Shown here piece after piece: positions 10,506-22,974 of a stretch of 64,000 nucleotides of DNA. Each line of letters opens with the position of its first letter. Position 1 is the first letter of the stretch. The translations under genes and the position numbers were made by a program. The notes beneath the pieces are model-generated. The model did no database searches and was not told the origin of the DNA. It saw only the letters and a program-made list of their open reading frames with translations. This DNA comes from Leptodactylus fallax (lineage: Eukaryota; Chordata; Amphibia; Anura; Leptodactylidae), in assembly GCA_947044405.1 (NCBI GenBank), contig CAMRHE010000657.1:1-64000 (forward strand), in the 5' to 3' direction.

Positions 10506-11363
10506 ACAAATGACAATTACAATTAAACACAATATGGCGAACTTGGGAGATTCAATCTATTAATCCAGGGAGACCACACCTCATCATAGTGTGGTCGGGG
10601 GGCATTTATGACAACATTGATCTTTTCAAACAACATGGTTGAGCGAATACGCCTGATAACTTCTGAAATGGAAAGATTAAGTGACCTCCATTTGGATAGT
10701 ATATGGATTTTGGTGACCATCAGGATGTATTGGAGTTGGTTATAGGATGCAAACTGGAGGCCTGTAGGTTTAAGGCCCAGCAGGAAGATGGGTGTCGTGA
10801 AGGGCGCCGCTTAGCCCAACAGCCATTGAGTCATCCTATGAATGGAAACCTAGAAACGGTGTACTAAAGGGCAGCCCCACCAAGTGTGTAGAGTGTCAAC
10901 ATTACTATTGTAGCCTCTAAAACATGCGGGCAAGATCTCTGGGTATATGCTGTGCAATTTGGTTGGGACTAAGTAAGTCCTGTGCAGTATTCTTAGAGAT
11001 GGTTCCATGAGGGTGACCTGCCCGCTTCCTTTATTGATAAATATACAGCTATCCTGCCACTGGGCCAGGGTCGTGGAAGTCACCAAATCTCCCTCCCACG
11101 CCATCATAAAGTCTAGCTGAACAGTGGTTGGAGGAGTGTTTAGTTGACTATAGATGAAGGAGAGTGAAACCCTATGCGTTGCCCTAAAAAGGCATAACCA
11201 TTCAAAGCTAGTGGTCTGGATTAAGGAGGTGGTAGGGGTGAGATCCTTCAGGAAATGGAAAATCTGGTGGGTTTCGAGGTTCTCTCCCGGTGGTGGTGTG
11301 TTGGTATTTATGAAACATTCCTTGGTAACAACTCGCTTGTTAACAAGGAAGTCGTATGGAATA
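10506..11363 (-). pseudogene. L1-type LINE, ORF2 C-terminal fragment
   Basis: The minus frame from about 11360 down to 10850 reads ...MMAWEGDLVTSTTLAQW..., then ILHRTYLVPTKLHSIYPEIL and TLHTWWGCPLVHRF. This is the C-terminal part of vertebrate L1 ORF2 beyond the reverse transcriptase: 'hR.YltP.rL..iyP..s..C' followed by 'HiWW.CP.i..F'. One Cys of the usual CWRC knuckle is changed (CFRG). Downstream, broken frames continue toward ~10510 with TCATTTCAG/SHFRSY-type text expected of the last part of ORF2. Reverse transcriptase and endonuclease domains are absent, so this is a 5'-truncated dead copy. The first residues of the 182-aa open frame (above 11363) belong to the neighbouring MITE, not to L1. 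Confidence 0.75.
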
Positions 11364-11750
11364 TTAAAGGGGCTTTCAGGGACTATGATACTGATCACCT
11401 GTTCTTAGGATGGGTCATAAATATCAGATTGGTGGACGTCAGATATCCACAAGCTCCACAGATCAGCTGATGGGACTGTGGCATCAGGACAAATGCCGCA
11501 TCCTTGTCACTGCTTACCAAGCTCAGTTCCATACATTGTATAGTGACTGTGTTTGTTATTGCAGCTCAGCCCCATTCATTTGAATGAGACTTAACTGCAG
11601 AATGGCCATGTGACCCACTGGCCTGAAAAGAGGAGTGGAACTCACCAAAGCTCCTCAAACAGCTGAGGTCCTGGGTGTAAGACTTTTCTGATCTAATATT
11701 GATGTCCTAGTCTAAGGATAGCTCATGAATATTATAGTCCCATAAATCCT
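11364..11750. mobile_element. T2-like repeat, right end decayed
   Basis: Begins TTAAAGGGGCTTTCAGGGA and holds AGCTCAGCCCCATTCATTTG and GATCAGCTGATGGG, phrases shared with the start of the 4385 element and, inverted, with 17380-17679. The expected CCCCTTTAA end is not visible. Confidence 0.55.
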
Positions 11751-11957
11751 CTTAGTGTACAAATATATACAGCAAAAAAGTATACAGTACATTTCTATTT
11801 AGCATTGGATACTATTAGCAAAGTTTCCACTGAATGCCTTTAGAGTTGTAAATGCCCCAGGAATCCATTGGAGGTATATGTTGGCAGACCCTCCAGATGT
11901 ATACCTCCAAAGTGCACAAATATGTGATGTGAATAGAGCCTTAGATCTAACATTGCA

Positions 11958-14359
11958 TTAACCCCTTCCCAACATCCACCGTAATAATAATACGGCGGAT
12001 GTCGGGTATTTAAATATGGCAGCCACTCAGGAGCTGAGTGGCTGCCATAACCGCTGGGTCTCTACTGTATTATACAACTCACACTGATTGCAGGCATTAA
12101 GGCTCCTGGCACCTCAGTCAAAGTTGACCGACGTCCCATTTTCCCAGCTGCACATGGGCACTGCCATTTTGGATAGGGTCGTCAGTTCCCAGGCTTTTCT
12201 GGCTATGATTTGTATGAGAGGCTGCTGTATGCAACCTGTCATACAAATGGCAATATTTTGCAATGCATTGCATTAGTGATCAGACCCCCTGGAGTTCAAG
12301 ACTCCCTAGGGGGGTCTAATAAATGCAATGTTAAAAAAATATTAAAAGAAGTAAAAATTCAAATCACCCCGCCTTTCTCTAGAATACATACAAAAGTTTA
12401 AAAAAATACTGTGAAACACATACAAATTAGGCATCCCTGTGTCCGAAAACGCCAGGTCTACAAACTTATAAAAGTATTTTTCCCCTATGGTGAACGCCGT
12501 ATCAGGAAAAAAAAAAAACAAAAGCACCATACCGCCTGTGAAGGATCCGGATTTACCATGGTCTCGCGCCTGGCTTACCTGCGATCGCTTCGATTACCTC
12601 ACACCCACTTTCCGTGAATGTAGGTCCGGTAGAGGATAGTACGCCAAACGAGCCTTCTAAATTTTATATATTTATTAACCCCTAAATGGGTCGATACTAG
12701 ACACTCAACACATACATAGAATACATGCAGCGGTTAACAGGCAGATACAAGTGAAAACAACATAACACGGTACATAACAAATAAAAATGGGGATAAAAGA
12801 AAGAAAAGGATATATATTACCAACACCAGCTTGTGCAGGTATCTCTGGCTTCCAATGGGTGCCAGGGCACTTTCTTATGGGACGACCGGCAGCAGAACAC
12901 CTTAACGAGGTAAAATCACAGAAGACCCTGGAACAAGGTGTTAGTCCATTTCTCTGAGCCCATGTGGTAGGCTCAGAGCACAGGTCTTGGGCAAAGCATG
13001 TGTTGCTTACATGCAGGGACACCTCTTTTAGGTCCACAACTAGGCCTCAAGCCTAACTGCTTAGGCCGCATGGCCGCCACATATGGTCACATGTGGCCCA
13101 CAGCTTGCTTCTAGGAAGCGTGCATCTCCAAATCCACCAGGCAACAGCGCGTGGTTCAGCCTGGGCGGAGCCCTTTTGTCTCCCCTGGTCTCCTCCCTGA
13201 GTGAGGTCACCAGGGGGAGAAACCCCGCCCCCTCTCTACATCTCTCAGAATAACTTTTCAGTATAAGTCTATGCATGATGTTTATAGGGTCTGGCTGGTA
13301 GTATAATGGGGTTCCTGGCGAGATCCCCAATACATAGACTCCAAGTTTGACACTCCAGCTCCCTTTGGGTAAGGAGATCAGTGCCTGCACCTTTCCTGGA
13401 CTTTGAACGGTGTTATGTGTATATTCTGAGCGCGCGCCTTGACCTGACGCATCTGGGGAATTTGTCGGATCGACAATAAGATGTTCCCCAGGCCAGATAT
13501 CGTCATAAAACCATAATTCCTTAGAACCAATAAGGGTGCCACTGAATCTCTCAGGGATATGCGGATCGTTTGCATAAAGCATCCTGTCTAAATGAACCCC
13601 TGCTGGGTTAGTGAGGATGGCAGTCTTATGCAGATGAAGGCTTTTGACCGAGTGGCTGATTGCTTCAGGGACAGGACAATAGACCTGAACTAGAGAGTAG
13701 TTTGACCACTTTCCAGGTGCTCTGATAGGCCTGATTCTAGGCCCCAACCCCCGCTGCGCAATAGTATAGGTTAATATTGATAGCCTAAGACCATACATGC
13801 CCCTAATATCATCACACCGCCATTTCTTCCCTGTTTCGCCTCTAATAAAAATTTGAATAAAAAGTGATCAAAGCAATAGACATTCCCCAAAATGGTATAA
13901 CTAAAAAGTACACCTGGTCCCGCAAAAAAAGACACCCTATGCATCCCCGTACACAGAAATATAAAGTTATGGGTATTAGAATATGGCAACTTTAAGAAAA
14001 AAAACTTTTTGGAAATTTTTAGATTTTTGTTAAGGGATTAAAATGTAAATAAAACCATATAAGTTTGGGATCCCTGGAATCGTATCGAAACACAGAATAC
14101 AGGTGAGATGTCACTTTGGCTGCAAAGTGAACATTGTAAAAACGAAGCCCATAAGAAAGTCGCATTTTTCTGCAATTCCCCCCCATTCTGAATTTTTTTT
14201 CCAGCTTCCCAGTACTTCGCACAAAATAATAAATGATTCCATTATGAAGAACAATTTGTTCTGCAAACATTAAGCCCTCATATGGCTCTGTGAAAGGAGA
14301 AATAAAAAAGTTATGGAGTTTGGAAGGAGGGGAGTCAAAAACAAAAATGGCGGGAGAGA
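11958..14359. repeat. TTAACCC-type interspersed repeat, split by a solo LTR
   Basis: It starts TTAACCCCTTCCCAACATCC with a nearby inverted pair (CCGTAATAATAATACGG; GCAGCCACTCAGGAGCTGAG). Low-complexity A-rich and palindromic words follow. It resumes at 13822 (ATTTCTTCCCTGTTTCGCC) after the 1,280-bp LTR. A related copy starts at 45481. Its right end is not defined; the next element begins at 14360. Confidence 0.5.
12537..13816 (-). mobile_element. Solo LTR, 1,280 bp, with 5-bp target duplication
   Basis: The insert begins TGTGAAGGATCCGG and ends ATATCATCACA, so the ends are TGTGA/TCACA, a perfect 5-bp inverted pair of the TG..CA type. CCGCC flanks it on both sides (12532-12536 and 13817-13821). 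Removing the insert and one CCGCC rejoins ...CACCATACCGCC with ATTTCTTCCC, an unbroken repeat. Minus orientation is favoured by AATAAA on that strand near 12676, ~140 bases before the minus 3' end. Long chance frames inside (up to 245 codons) match no protein I know. No internal retroviral genes remain, so it arose by LTR-LTR recombination. Confidence 0.8.
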
Positions 14360-14729
14360 TTAAACCCCATCCAGGAAAACGCGATTCTTCTCTGGAGACC
14401 TGGGAAGGTGAAAAAAACCTGTCCCCGATGCTCCATATCCAAGGCCTTGTCCAGTCTTGCAGCGCCCTGGCACTTTTCCACAAGAAGTCCCCGCCACATG
14501 TGACTGCTAAGGCCAATCAACGACCTAAGGAAAGGACACACGACGTCACTTGCATATGTCACCTGTTCATTTCCTTGTCCTCAGCAGTCTAATGCGACAG
14601 GGACCTCCGCCAGACAGCGGCCTTGGACGCCGGAGCATTGGGGACAGGTGAATATTTTTTTATTTTTTTTTATTTTTCAGCTTCCCCGACCTCCAGAGAA
14701 AAATTGTTTTTCCTGGACAACCCCTTTAA
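14360..14729. mobile_element. T2-like MITE (CCAGGAAAA subfamily)
   Basis: Left end TTAAACCCCATCCAGGAAAA and right end, inverted, TTAAAGGGGTTGTCCAGGAA pair, and similarity continues through TTCTCTGGAG and GGGAAG.TGAAAAA. It is 370 bp, bounded by TTAA, and non-coding. Confidence 0.7.
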
Positions 14730-15837
14730 TGTATGCGAAACATCAAACTGTACAGTACTGCCTCTTGTGGCCATGCATGATATGTAGTGCGCATTTGTTA
14801 AAATCAACTTGGTAAAATAAATTCATTTTTAAAGTGCTGACGTGATTATTATGAATAAGTAATGCGGCATCTGTGACTGTAATCTATGGGGAATCCTGGG
14901 GAAGGTCTTTTGAACCCAATGTCAAATATCCTATAGAAAATCTTCTCAGCCAGCGGAGCTTCATCTATGAATATCACACTACAGCCATCAAATAAATAAT
15001 TCATAAGACTTGAGTAATTAGGTGCGTTAATTGAATCCCAGGTGTTCACAATCACATTTTACTAAATCCGGCCTTGCATTTGATTGTTGCTCTCAAAAGG
15101 CGTCTTCGAGACTCTCTGGCAAGAAGCGAAATGTTAATAGAACCTTTTTATACGTACTCGAAATGGTCAATTATTTTACTATGACACTGTAACATGATAA
15201 CAGGTGATGTTAGAGCTCAAGGAGAGGTACGGCATAGGAGAGTGGGTGCACTTGAATCCATCAAGCAACACAAGGATCTATCCCGAGAAACAAGGACTCG
15301 GCTTGACTCATGATAGACTAAATGGCTGAACTGAAAAGAGCCGCAGATAGCTAGGTAGGTTTAGGGTTAGGGTCCCCTGAATCAGTGTTCTCCCCTTGTG
15401 AATCGGTGACTTAGTTGCATAGCTATCGACATGTTTGTCAATATGCAAATGAGTTGTTTGGAGCAACCAGGACATTTCCGCTGATCTCTTTGGAGCAATG
15501 ACAAGGCCCTCATGATGTCTGTACACGGGGGACATAAAGGGTCAATAACAAAGGATAAAAACAATAAAGAAGGTGCAAACAAGCAATACAATGGACTGGA
15601 CATCGTCATACAAGGTAATACAAAGATAGCTAAAAATAGTATTTCATGTTCTCTATTGCACTGTATGTCACAGGCCTAAACAGCTGGGATTGTATCCGGG
15701 CACTTCTGGATATTACTACGGCCACTCTGGTGCTTTAATAAGTTTGGTATTCTCATCATACTGAGCTTCATAACCACTTGGCATCCGTTATAGCTATAGT
15801 TAGGGATCAGTTAGTGGACAAGCCAAGCTCATGGACA
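14730..15837. other. Non-coding sequence
   Basis: No gene or recognised element. Small chance frames only. Confidence 0.5.
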
Positions 15838-16095
15838 TAGTAATGCCCCCTCACCTATATATAATACAGTAAAGCCCCTCCCATACACAGCCTATACAGT
15901 AATGCACCCTCACCTATATATAATACAGTAAAGCCCCTCCCATACACAGCCTATACAGTAATGTCCCTGACACAGCCTATACAGTAATGCCCCCTGACAC
16001 AGTCTATACAGTAATTCCCCCCTCCCCCCACACAGCCTGTATAGGAATGCTCCCATACACACACATATATCCTATACAGTAATGCCCCTGGTGAT
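15838..16095. repeat. Minisatellite, 61-bp unit decaying to ~28 bp
   Basis: Two nearly identical ~61-bp units (CCCCTCACCTATATATAATA then CAGTAAAGCCCCTCCCATAC) are followed by shorter 'CACAGCCTATACAGTAATGCC' units. Confidence 0.75.
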
Positions 16096-17217
16096 ACTAC
16101 ATGTTCTCTACCTCTCATTCCTGTATCAGGATGTATCAGGTGACAGCGGCTCCATGTTATTTTCCCGGTGTACCATGCATAATTCTCAGGACCCAGAAAA
16201 AGTTCCTACCACCATCCTAGAAAGTGACTTACAGCGTCCAGCAGCTCTTTTTGACTTTATGTGTGAGGATTTACTATATCTATCTGGTAACTTTTCTTTA
16301 ATCTTAATTTTTTTATATTTTGGTGACATTTTGGGGTTTTCAGACCTATAGGGTAACTTCCCATATAGTTATGTTTTCTAGTTACAATGGTCATCCCATA
16401 AGCAGTTAATAAGGTAACCTGCTGTATTCTAGGAAGAATATCTATGTAGGATTGTATGCAGAGTCCTTGGCGGTTAGGTATATAGCCCAGTCGCACCTCT
16501 GGTTAGATGAATTTATGGTAATCTATGATATAACACATCTTTATTAGATTGCACCATATGGACAATTGATCCAGGGATTCATCGTGATTTCTATATTTGG
16601 AGTGGAAGAAAAAAATGTATTTGTCTTTCATATGCTAACACATTGGCAACTATCTCACAAGGATTTTGTGTTGCCTTCCTCTGAAAAAGCATCCTAAAAA
16701 TAACAGGATGGATGTGACGCCTTTGCTTTCTATCAATCGTATTAGGAAAATAGCTTTGTATTTTGTGCACACATGTAAGGGCAGCATGTAAAGTTCCTTG
16801 TACATTATAGATGTTCTCTATATATAGGACATGGTAGGAGCTGCAGAGCTGAAATGTCACAGATTTAGACAAAGGGGCACCTATAAATATAGATAGGGCA
16901 CACAACTGCTATAGGGCCCGTGGTGGAGGTGGGCCAGCTCTAGACTATCTTTCCTGTTTCAGTGACACTATCAGAGTGACTACCTGCAGCTAACACTGGG
17001 GTGACACATGCCACAATGCTTTAGTTTGTCACTTTTATTTTCTTTTATGCCAATGCACAAGTTATTATCTTTATACAGTGTATCACCTTGTAGAATATAG
17101 GGGCATTATTTATGACTGGCATTTTATACGTCAGTCTTAATCTGTGCTCTGCTGATTCACAAGACTTATTAAGAAACACAGGAAAGGGCAAGATGTAGGT
17201 GGAGGATTAAGGCGTAA
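16096..17217. other. Non-coding sequence
   Basis: No gene or recognised element. Confidence 0.5.
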
Positions 17218-17345
17218 GGCTAAGTTCACATCTGTGCTGCGCTGTCCATTGTTCATAGGTGGACATCTACAATAGCAGATACATACTGAGCCTGATGGAC
17301 CCCATTAACTATAATGGGGTCTGTTGGGGGTCCGTTGGTTTTAAA
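17218..17345. repeat. Half-copy of the GGCTACATTCACAT repeat
   Basis: AAGGCTAAGTTCACATCTGT and GACCCCATTAACTATAATGG match the 8265-8502 repeat. Confidence 0.5.
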
Positions 17346-17379
17346 ATGATATTGGCAAACAAAAACTTTGTGCGTTCAT

Positions 17380-17679
17380 GACTTTTTCATCTTCCTATTT
17401 CTGTAGTGAATGGGGAGTGGTAGCAGCTCAGCTCCTGTACCAGTAATGTGGTGGAACTGCAATTCCCTGATGCCCAACGCAGTAGACAGGGCTAAAGCTC
17501 TGCTCCTATTACTTGAATAGTGGCTGTGTCTGCCCACTGCTGTCACTTGTGGCATCCAGAGGATCAGCTTCTGTGTTTGGGGTCCAGGTGTCAGACCTCC
17601 ACAGATCAGATACTGATGAACTATTTGTGGATCGGTCGCCAGTATAAAAAATGCATTTTGAATTGGAAAACCCCTTTAA
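17380..17679. mobile_element. T2-like repeat, right end only
   Basis: The right end GGAAAACCCCTTTAA is clear (TTAA 17676-17679), and the sequence is the inverse of 11364-11750 (GGTGTCAGACCTCCACAGATC, AATAGTGGCTGTG). The left end is not identifiable. Confidence 0.5.
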
Positions 17680-18439
17680 ATCCTGCCAAAGCCCTTTAAA
17701 TAGGACGAATGATAGACCTAAAAGCAGAAAGGTGGACATTACTTGTAATAAGATCTGGCATAGGTGAGGCCTATTATGTGCGTTAGTATGGGAACCTATG
17801 ATTTCTACATATTCATCCATCTAAAGGATGTCCCGAATTGTCTTCTAATATCTATATAAGTAGAAATACTTTTCTTCTGAGCTGTCAAACTGCTAGACTC
17901 AAATAGAGATTTTAACATAAAGATGATAACATATAACTCAAAATTATATTAATTGGGACATATTATAACGATACAACATCTAATATATAATAAACCTGAT
18001 AGATATTGTATATCAGAGGGTCAGACCAATTAAGTGGAGTCTGAAGGTTAAGCCTTTGTATTTTTAGAACTGTATTGTTCTTATTTTAGACCTAGTAATT
18101 TACTTACCATAGACCTTTGGAGTATTGTGAATGCCATTTGCCTTAGCTGGAACACAATACATTATTCTTTTTCAGGAAACAAACTGTAACAGAGAGATGG
18201 CAATATTGTTAAATCAGAGCGTACATCGGAGTCCCTGTGCACCGAGAGTATATGTTATAACCTGGAGGGTGTGAGATTTATAATGTGGAAAAAGACATAA
18301 TGTTTCGGATCAGCGATTATAGGAGATGGTCGTGTGGAGTTATGTCTAATCCAAACCCACAATCTAATGGATTAAACATTTCAGGAGTGTAAAATACTAA
18401 ATATCTGGAGACATCAATAGTGATAAACATTATAGATTT
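17680..18439. other. AT-rich non-coding sequence
   Basis: No gene or element recognised. Confidence 0.5.
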
Positions 18440-19395
18440 CTATGTAGAGATCTAGTGATACATTGTACTATTATATTGTACAATTATATACAATCTAGTG
18501 ATACATTGTACTACTATATCATACCATTCTATACAATCTAGTGATATAATAGTTAGTACAATATATTATATAATTCTATACAATCTAGTGATACATGGAA
18601 CTGTTATACCATTCTATACAATCTAGAGATACATTGTACTATTATATTATACCATTCTATACAATCTAGTGATATAATAGTACAATATATTATATAATTC
18701 TATACAATCTAGTGATACATGGAACTGTTATACCATTCTATACAATCTAGAGATACATTGTACTATTATATTATACCATTCTATACAATCTAGTGATATA
18801 ATAGTACAATATATTATATAATTATATACAATCTAGTGATACATGGAACTGTTATACCATTCTATACAATCTAGAGATACATTGTACTATTATATTATAC
18901 TATTCTATGCAATCTAGTGATACATTGTACTATTATATTATACAATTATATACAATCTAGTGATACATTGTACTATTATATTATATAATTCTATACAATC
19001 TAGTGATACATGGAACTATTATACCATTCTATACAATCTAGTGATACATTGTACTACTATATTATACTATTGTATACAATCTAGAGATACATGGAACTAT
19101 TATATTATGGCATTCTATACTATCTAGTGATACATTGCATTGTAATACCATTCTATACAATCTAGTGATACATGGAACTGTTATACCATTCTATACAATG
19201 TAGTGACACATTGCACTACTATATTATACCACTCTATACTATTCAGTGATACTTTGTACTATTATATCATATCATTCTATACTATTTAGAGATACTTTGT
19301 ACTATTATATCATATCATTCTATACTATTTAGAGATACTTTGTACTATTATATCATGCAATTCTATGCTATTTAGAGATACATTGTGCCATACTT
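18440..19395. repeat. AT-rich minisatellite with higher-order blocks
   Basis: The ~40-45-bp core CAATCTAGTGATACATTGTA + CTATTATATTATACCATTCT repeats over nearly 1 kb. A compound block of ~125 bp (marked by CTAGTGATATAATAG at ~18538, 18668 and 18792) recurs three times, so several units were amplified together. The right end drifts to CTATTTAGAGATACTTTG units. Confidence 0.85.
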
Positions 19396-20116
19396 TATCA
19401 CATGTCAATTTTTATTGTATAACTCGTCCCTTTTGCCTTTCGCCTTTCATTCTCTTTGTGTTGCAAATAATCCACTTAATATCAGCTAGAAATCATTTTA
19501 TTAGATTATTCCAAAATACTAGGAAGATCATCCAGGCCTTGAAAGATAATAGACTATAATCCAACATTTAATAAAAAGTTTAAGGAGGATTCCCACTGAA
19601 ATGTCAGGGTTACTGATATGTTAAAAAAAAGAACCAAAACCCCCAGGACATTCCTTCTGGCTGTAAAGCACAGAGCAGATAAAGAAGTTTAGAAGAACCA
19701 AAAAAGATTTATTTGGTTCAAGTTTAAATAAATTTATGGACATCTTCCAAATAATGCAGGATTGTGTTGTCTGGGGACACAACAAACAGGCTGAAATAAC
19801 ATCTGGCAAGATCCCGACATAGATTCTCCAGCCTCTTAGTCAACCAGATATAACATTATTATTCATCTTCTTTTTGTGAAGTGAATTATATTCCATACAG
19901 TAACCATGACACGCTAAAAATACAATACATGGACAATCCGCATGAGATACGACTACGTAAAGGGGTTGTCGGAGTGTATAATAAATTAAAGTACCTGCAG
20001 GAAATGCTGTAAAATAACAAATTAACCATTACTAGCCTGTCAAATCCAGCAGATCTCCATGTACCTTACATGACAGCAATTACGTATGGCAACATTTTCC
20101 ATACATATTGTTGTTC
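19396..20116. other. Non-coding sequence
   Basis: A fragment AAAGGGGTTGTCGGAGTG at 19960 looks like an isolated T2-type end. Nothing else seen. Confidence 0.45.
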
Positions 20117-20425
20117 TTAAAGGGGTATTCAGGTAATTTCAGGTCCTGTGGATTGTTCCCTATACAAATGGAGTGGCAGGTTGTGCATGTGTGTTGCCAC
20201 TCTATTTAAGTTTATGTGACTGTCAGAGATAGCACTTGACTTTTCTTTGGAAGTCCCATTGAGATGGATGGAGCAACTGCACATATGCACACTGATGCTG
20301 TATTCCTATACAGGACTCCTTTTTCTGCAACCACTGAGGGTCCCCATGATTGAATCCCCACAATCAGACAGTTAATCCCTATGATGTGGATATGGGATAA
20401 CTTGAAACCCATACCCAGAACAACA
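20117..20425. mobile_element. T2-like repeat with decayed right end
   Basis: Begins TTAAAGGGGTATTCAGG. About 290 bp on, GGGATAACTTGAAACCCATACCC is the probable degraded inverse end. Confidence 0.45.
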
Positions 20426-21289
20426 ATTTAAAGGATACTTTAGTTTTCATGAAAAGTTGAAATACATGCAGGGTCTAGCGGGCAGTTTGTTCTATGGCTG
20501 CAAAAGCCTTCATACAAGATGCTAATAATCTTTTCTGCTGCTAATAGTCACATTATGGCTGCAGCACATTTTATATTTCTTTCTGAGGCAAGGGGCATGC
20601 ACAATAAGGAGCAGTCTGCCCCTCCCCTATCCATTACTGTTAATACTGGTTTATTTACATGTAATTCTGCCAGGAAGAACTGTACTGTAGCAAATAAATA
20701 GCTGAGTAAAGTCTAAGTGAGCATAATATAGGAGATCGAGGAACACTGAACTGCAAATACGTATATGCAGGCATGATGCAGTCTATAAGATCCCTGACAC
20801 AGGAAAAAAACAATCTACGAGCATTGTGAGTAAAGCTGCTAGTTGTCTGTGAATAATATCCCATCTATAATTACACAAGCAGCCAGATGCAGATACATGT
20901 ACAAGTAGATTTCTCTTACATTGTAAGCTATGAGATTTTCAGAATTTTCCATTTCAACAGCTTACAGACATGTATGGAGGCTGTGAGGAGAATCAGCCCA
21001 TTCCCTCTGAATTCACTGTGTGAAGATACCAGACCCTCCTTCTACTCACTGTGTGGACATCTCTAGTAACAGGAAGTGAACTGCAAATTAGCTAGAAGGG
21101 AGGCACATAGTTGCAGGAACTTTAGAGAGGTTGTCAGGCAGAAAACAGCAACATTTTTAATTAAAGTGCATTACATTTTTATCCAGAATCACATGATCAA
21201 TTAAATAAGATTAAGTTGTCTGAAAAGTTAAGCACTATTTAAGTTACAGAATACTTGAGATTGGAACATTGGCTCGTAGCGAGTCAGGT
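20426..21289. other. Non-coding, partly repeat-like
   Basis: The stretch 21130-21230 (TCAGGCAGAAAACAGCAACA, AATTAAAGTGCATTAC) resembles half of the 28592-29347 palindrome. No gene. Confidence 0.4.
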
Positions 21290-21365
21290 TTGTCCGAAAT
21301 ATTCCAAATGGTTTGTTTTTTTATGAAACCAAACAAATGGAGATTCATCTGGGGGGATATAAAAT

Positions 21366-21820
21366 GGCTACTGTATTATACTCTGAGGTCACTTAACGCC
21401 CCAGAGTATATTATGTGGAGGTCCAGGGGAGGTGAAAAAAATAAAAAAAACACTCATGGTCATCTTCCTTTACCTCTCTTGGTCCTCCTTGCAGCATCCA
21501 GCGCTCTTCTGTGATATCCGGACTCAGTGCTGAGGCCTGTGATTGGACCTCAGTGGTGACCTGGGCACACCGAGCATCATGACATCATGACACTTGGCGT
21601 GCCCATGTGACCACTGGTGGCCCAATCACAGACTTCAGCCGTGAACCCTGGGCCAATTACATCACAGAAGAACGTCACAATGAAAGTGCCAAACATAATG
21701 AGGAGGCCCAAGAGAGATAAGAGAAGACAAGTATGAATGTTGTTTTTTTATTTTTTGCACCTCCCCTGGTCCTCCACCTATTATAACTCTGGGGACTGAA
21801 GAGGCCCCAGAGTATAATAA
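21366..21820. repeat. Imperfect palindrome (GAGTATAATAATTAGAGATGAGCG family)
   Basis: GCCCCAGAGTATATTATGTGG with AGGGGAGGTGAAAAAAAT at the left faces GCACCTCCCCTGGTCCTCCA and GGCCCCAGAGTATAATAATT at the right. The central part holds CTTGGCGTGCCCATGTGACC, which also occurs at 51740. Non-coding. Confidence 0.65.
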
Positions 21821-21825
21821 TTAGA

Positions 21826-21994
21826 GATGAGCGAAGTATTCAAAAATTCGATTCGACAACTTTGCTGAATTTTGCGATATGATTCTATTCGATACGAATT
21901 AATTGACGGCGAATAAACATCTATTTCCTGTCTGCAGAGAGCCAGGGTGGGTGGGTGGGCAGCAAAATGGCGGAAGCCCTTGGATCCCGCGGTC

Positions 21995-22041
<47 letters not shown>

Positions 22042-22129
22042 GCATGGACAACTTTTATTCATGTGGAAGGATCTGCTAACAAGCAAAGACACGCCTACCC
22101 AATCACATCACTAGAGAGTTGTCCATGCT

Positions 22130-22204
<75 letters not shown>

Positions 22205-22374
22205 GACCGCAGCATCCAAGGGCTTCCGCCATTTTGCCGCCCACCCGCCCACCCCGGCTCTCTGCAGACAGGAAATAGATGTTTATTCGCCCCGAATTAA
22301 TTTGAATCCAATAAAATCATATTGCGAAATTCGGAGAAGTTGCCGAATCAAATTTTTGAATACTTCACTCATCA
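21826..22374. repeat. Long fold-back palindrome with (CT)n and (GA)n in opposite arms
   Basis: The left arm (21826-22053) and right arm (22117-22374) are inverted copies: GATGAGCGAAGTATTCAAAA vs TTTTTGAATACTTCACTCATC, AATAAACATCTATTTCCTGT vs ACAGGAAATAGATGTTTATT, and CCAGCATGGACAACT vs AGTTGTCCATGCTGG. A 63-base spacer separates them. (CT)n spans 21998-22038 and (GA)n 22132-22200, so the microsatellites are reverse complements at equivalent arm positions but differ in length (about 40 vs 70 bases). Confidence 0.85.
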
Positions 22375-22435
22375 CTTTTCACTTTGACATAACTTTGGCT
22401 ATCTTTGCCTTAGAGAGTTCTAAATTGGATAGATC

Positions 22436-22974
22436 AGTTCCTAGGAGCCCTTACAGTGTTCTACAGTATGTTTTATATATAGGTTCCTAGGAGCCCTTAC
22501 AGTGTTCTACACTATGTTTTATAGATAGGTTCCTAGGAGCCCTGACAGTGTTCTACCCTATGTTTTATAGATAGGTTCCTAGGAGCCCTGACAGTGTTCT
22601 ACACTATGTTTTATAGATAGGTTCCTAGGATCCCTGACAGTATTCTACACTATGTTTTATAGATAGGTTCCTAGGAGCCCTGACAGTGTTCTACACTATG
22701 TTTTATAGATAGGTTCCTAGGAGCCCTGACAGTGTTCTACACTATGTTTTATAGATAGGTTCCTAGGATCCCTGACAGTATTCTACACTATGTTTTATAG
22801 ATAGGTTCCTAGGAGCCCTGACAGTGTTCTACACTATGTTTTATAGATAGGTTCCTAGGAGCCCTGACAGTGTTCTACACTATGTTTTATAGATAGGTTC
22901 CTAGGATCCCTGACAGTATTTTTCACTATGTTTTATAGATAGGTTCCTAGGAGCCCTGACAGTGTTGTACACTA
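22436..22974. repeat. 46-bp satellite, left block
   Basis: Unit TTCTACACTATGTTTTATAG + ATAGGTTCCTAGGAGCCCTG + ACAGTG, ~11.7 copies. A variant with AGGATCCCTGACAGTATTC recurs at 22627, 22765 and 22903, exactly 138 bp apart, so the left block is a higher-order array of three-unit blocks. Confidence 0.95.

Noticed and set aside
13061..13798. 245-codon minus-strand open frame
   Set aside because: It lies wholly within the solo LTR and shows no known motif; long chance frames are expected in GC-rich LTR sequence.
15361..15375. Telomere-like GTTTAGGGTTAGGG
   Set aside because: Only about two units; no array, so chance is likely.
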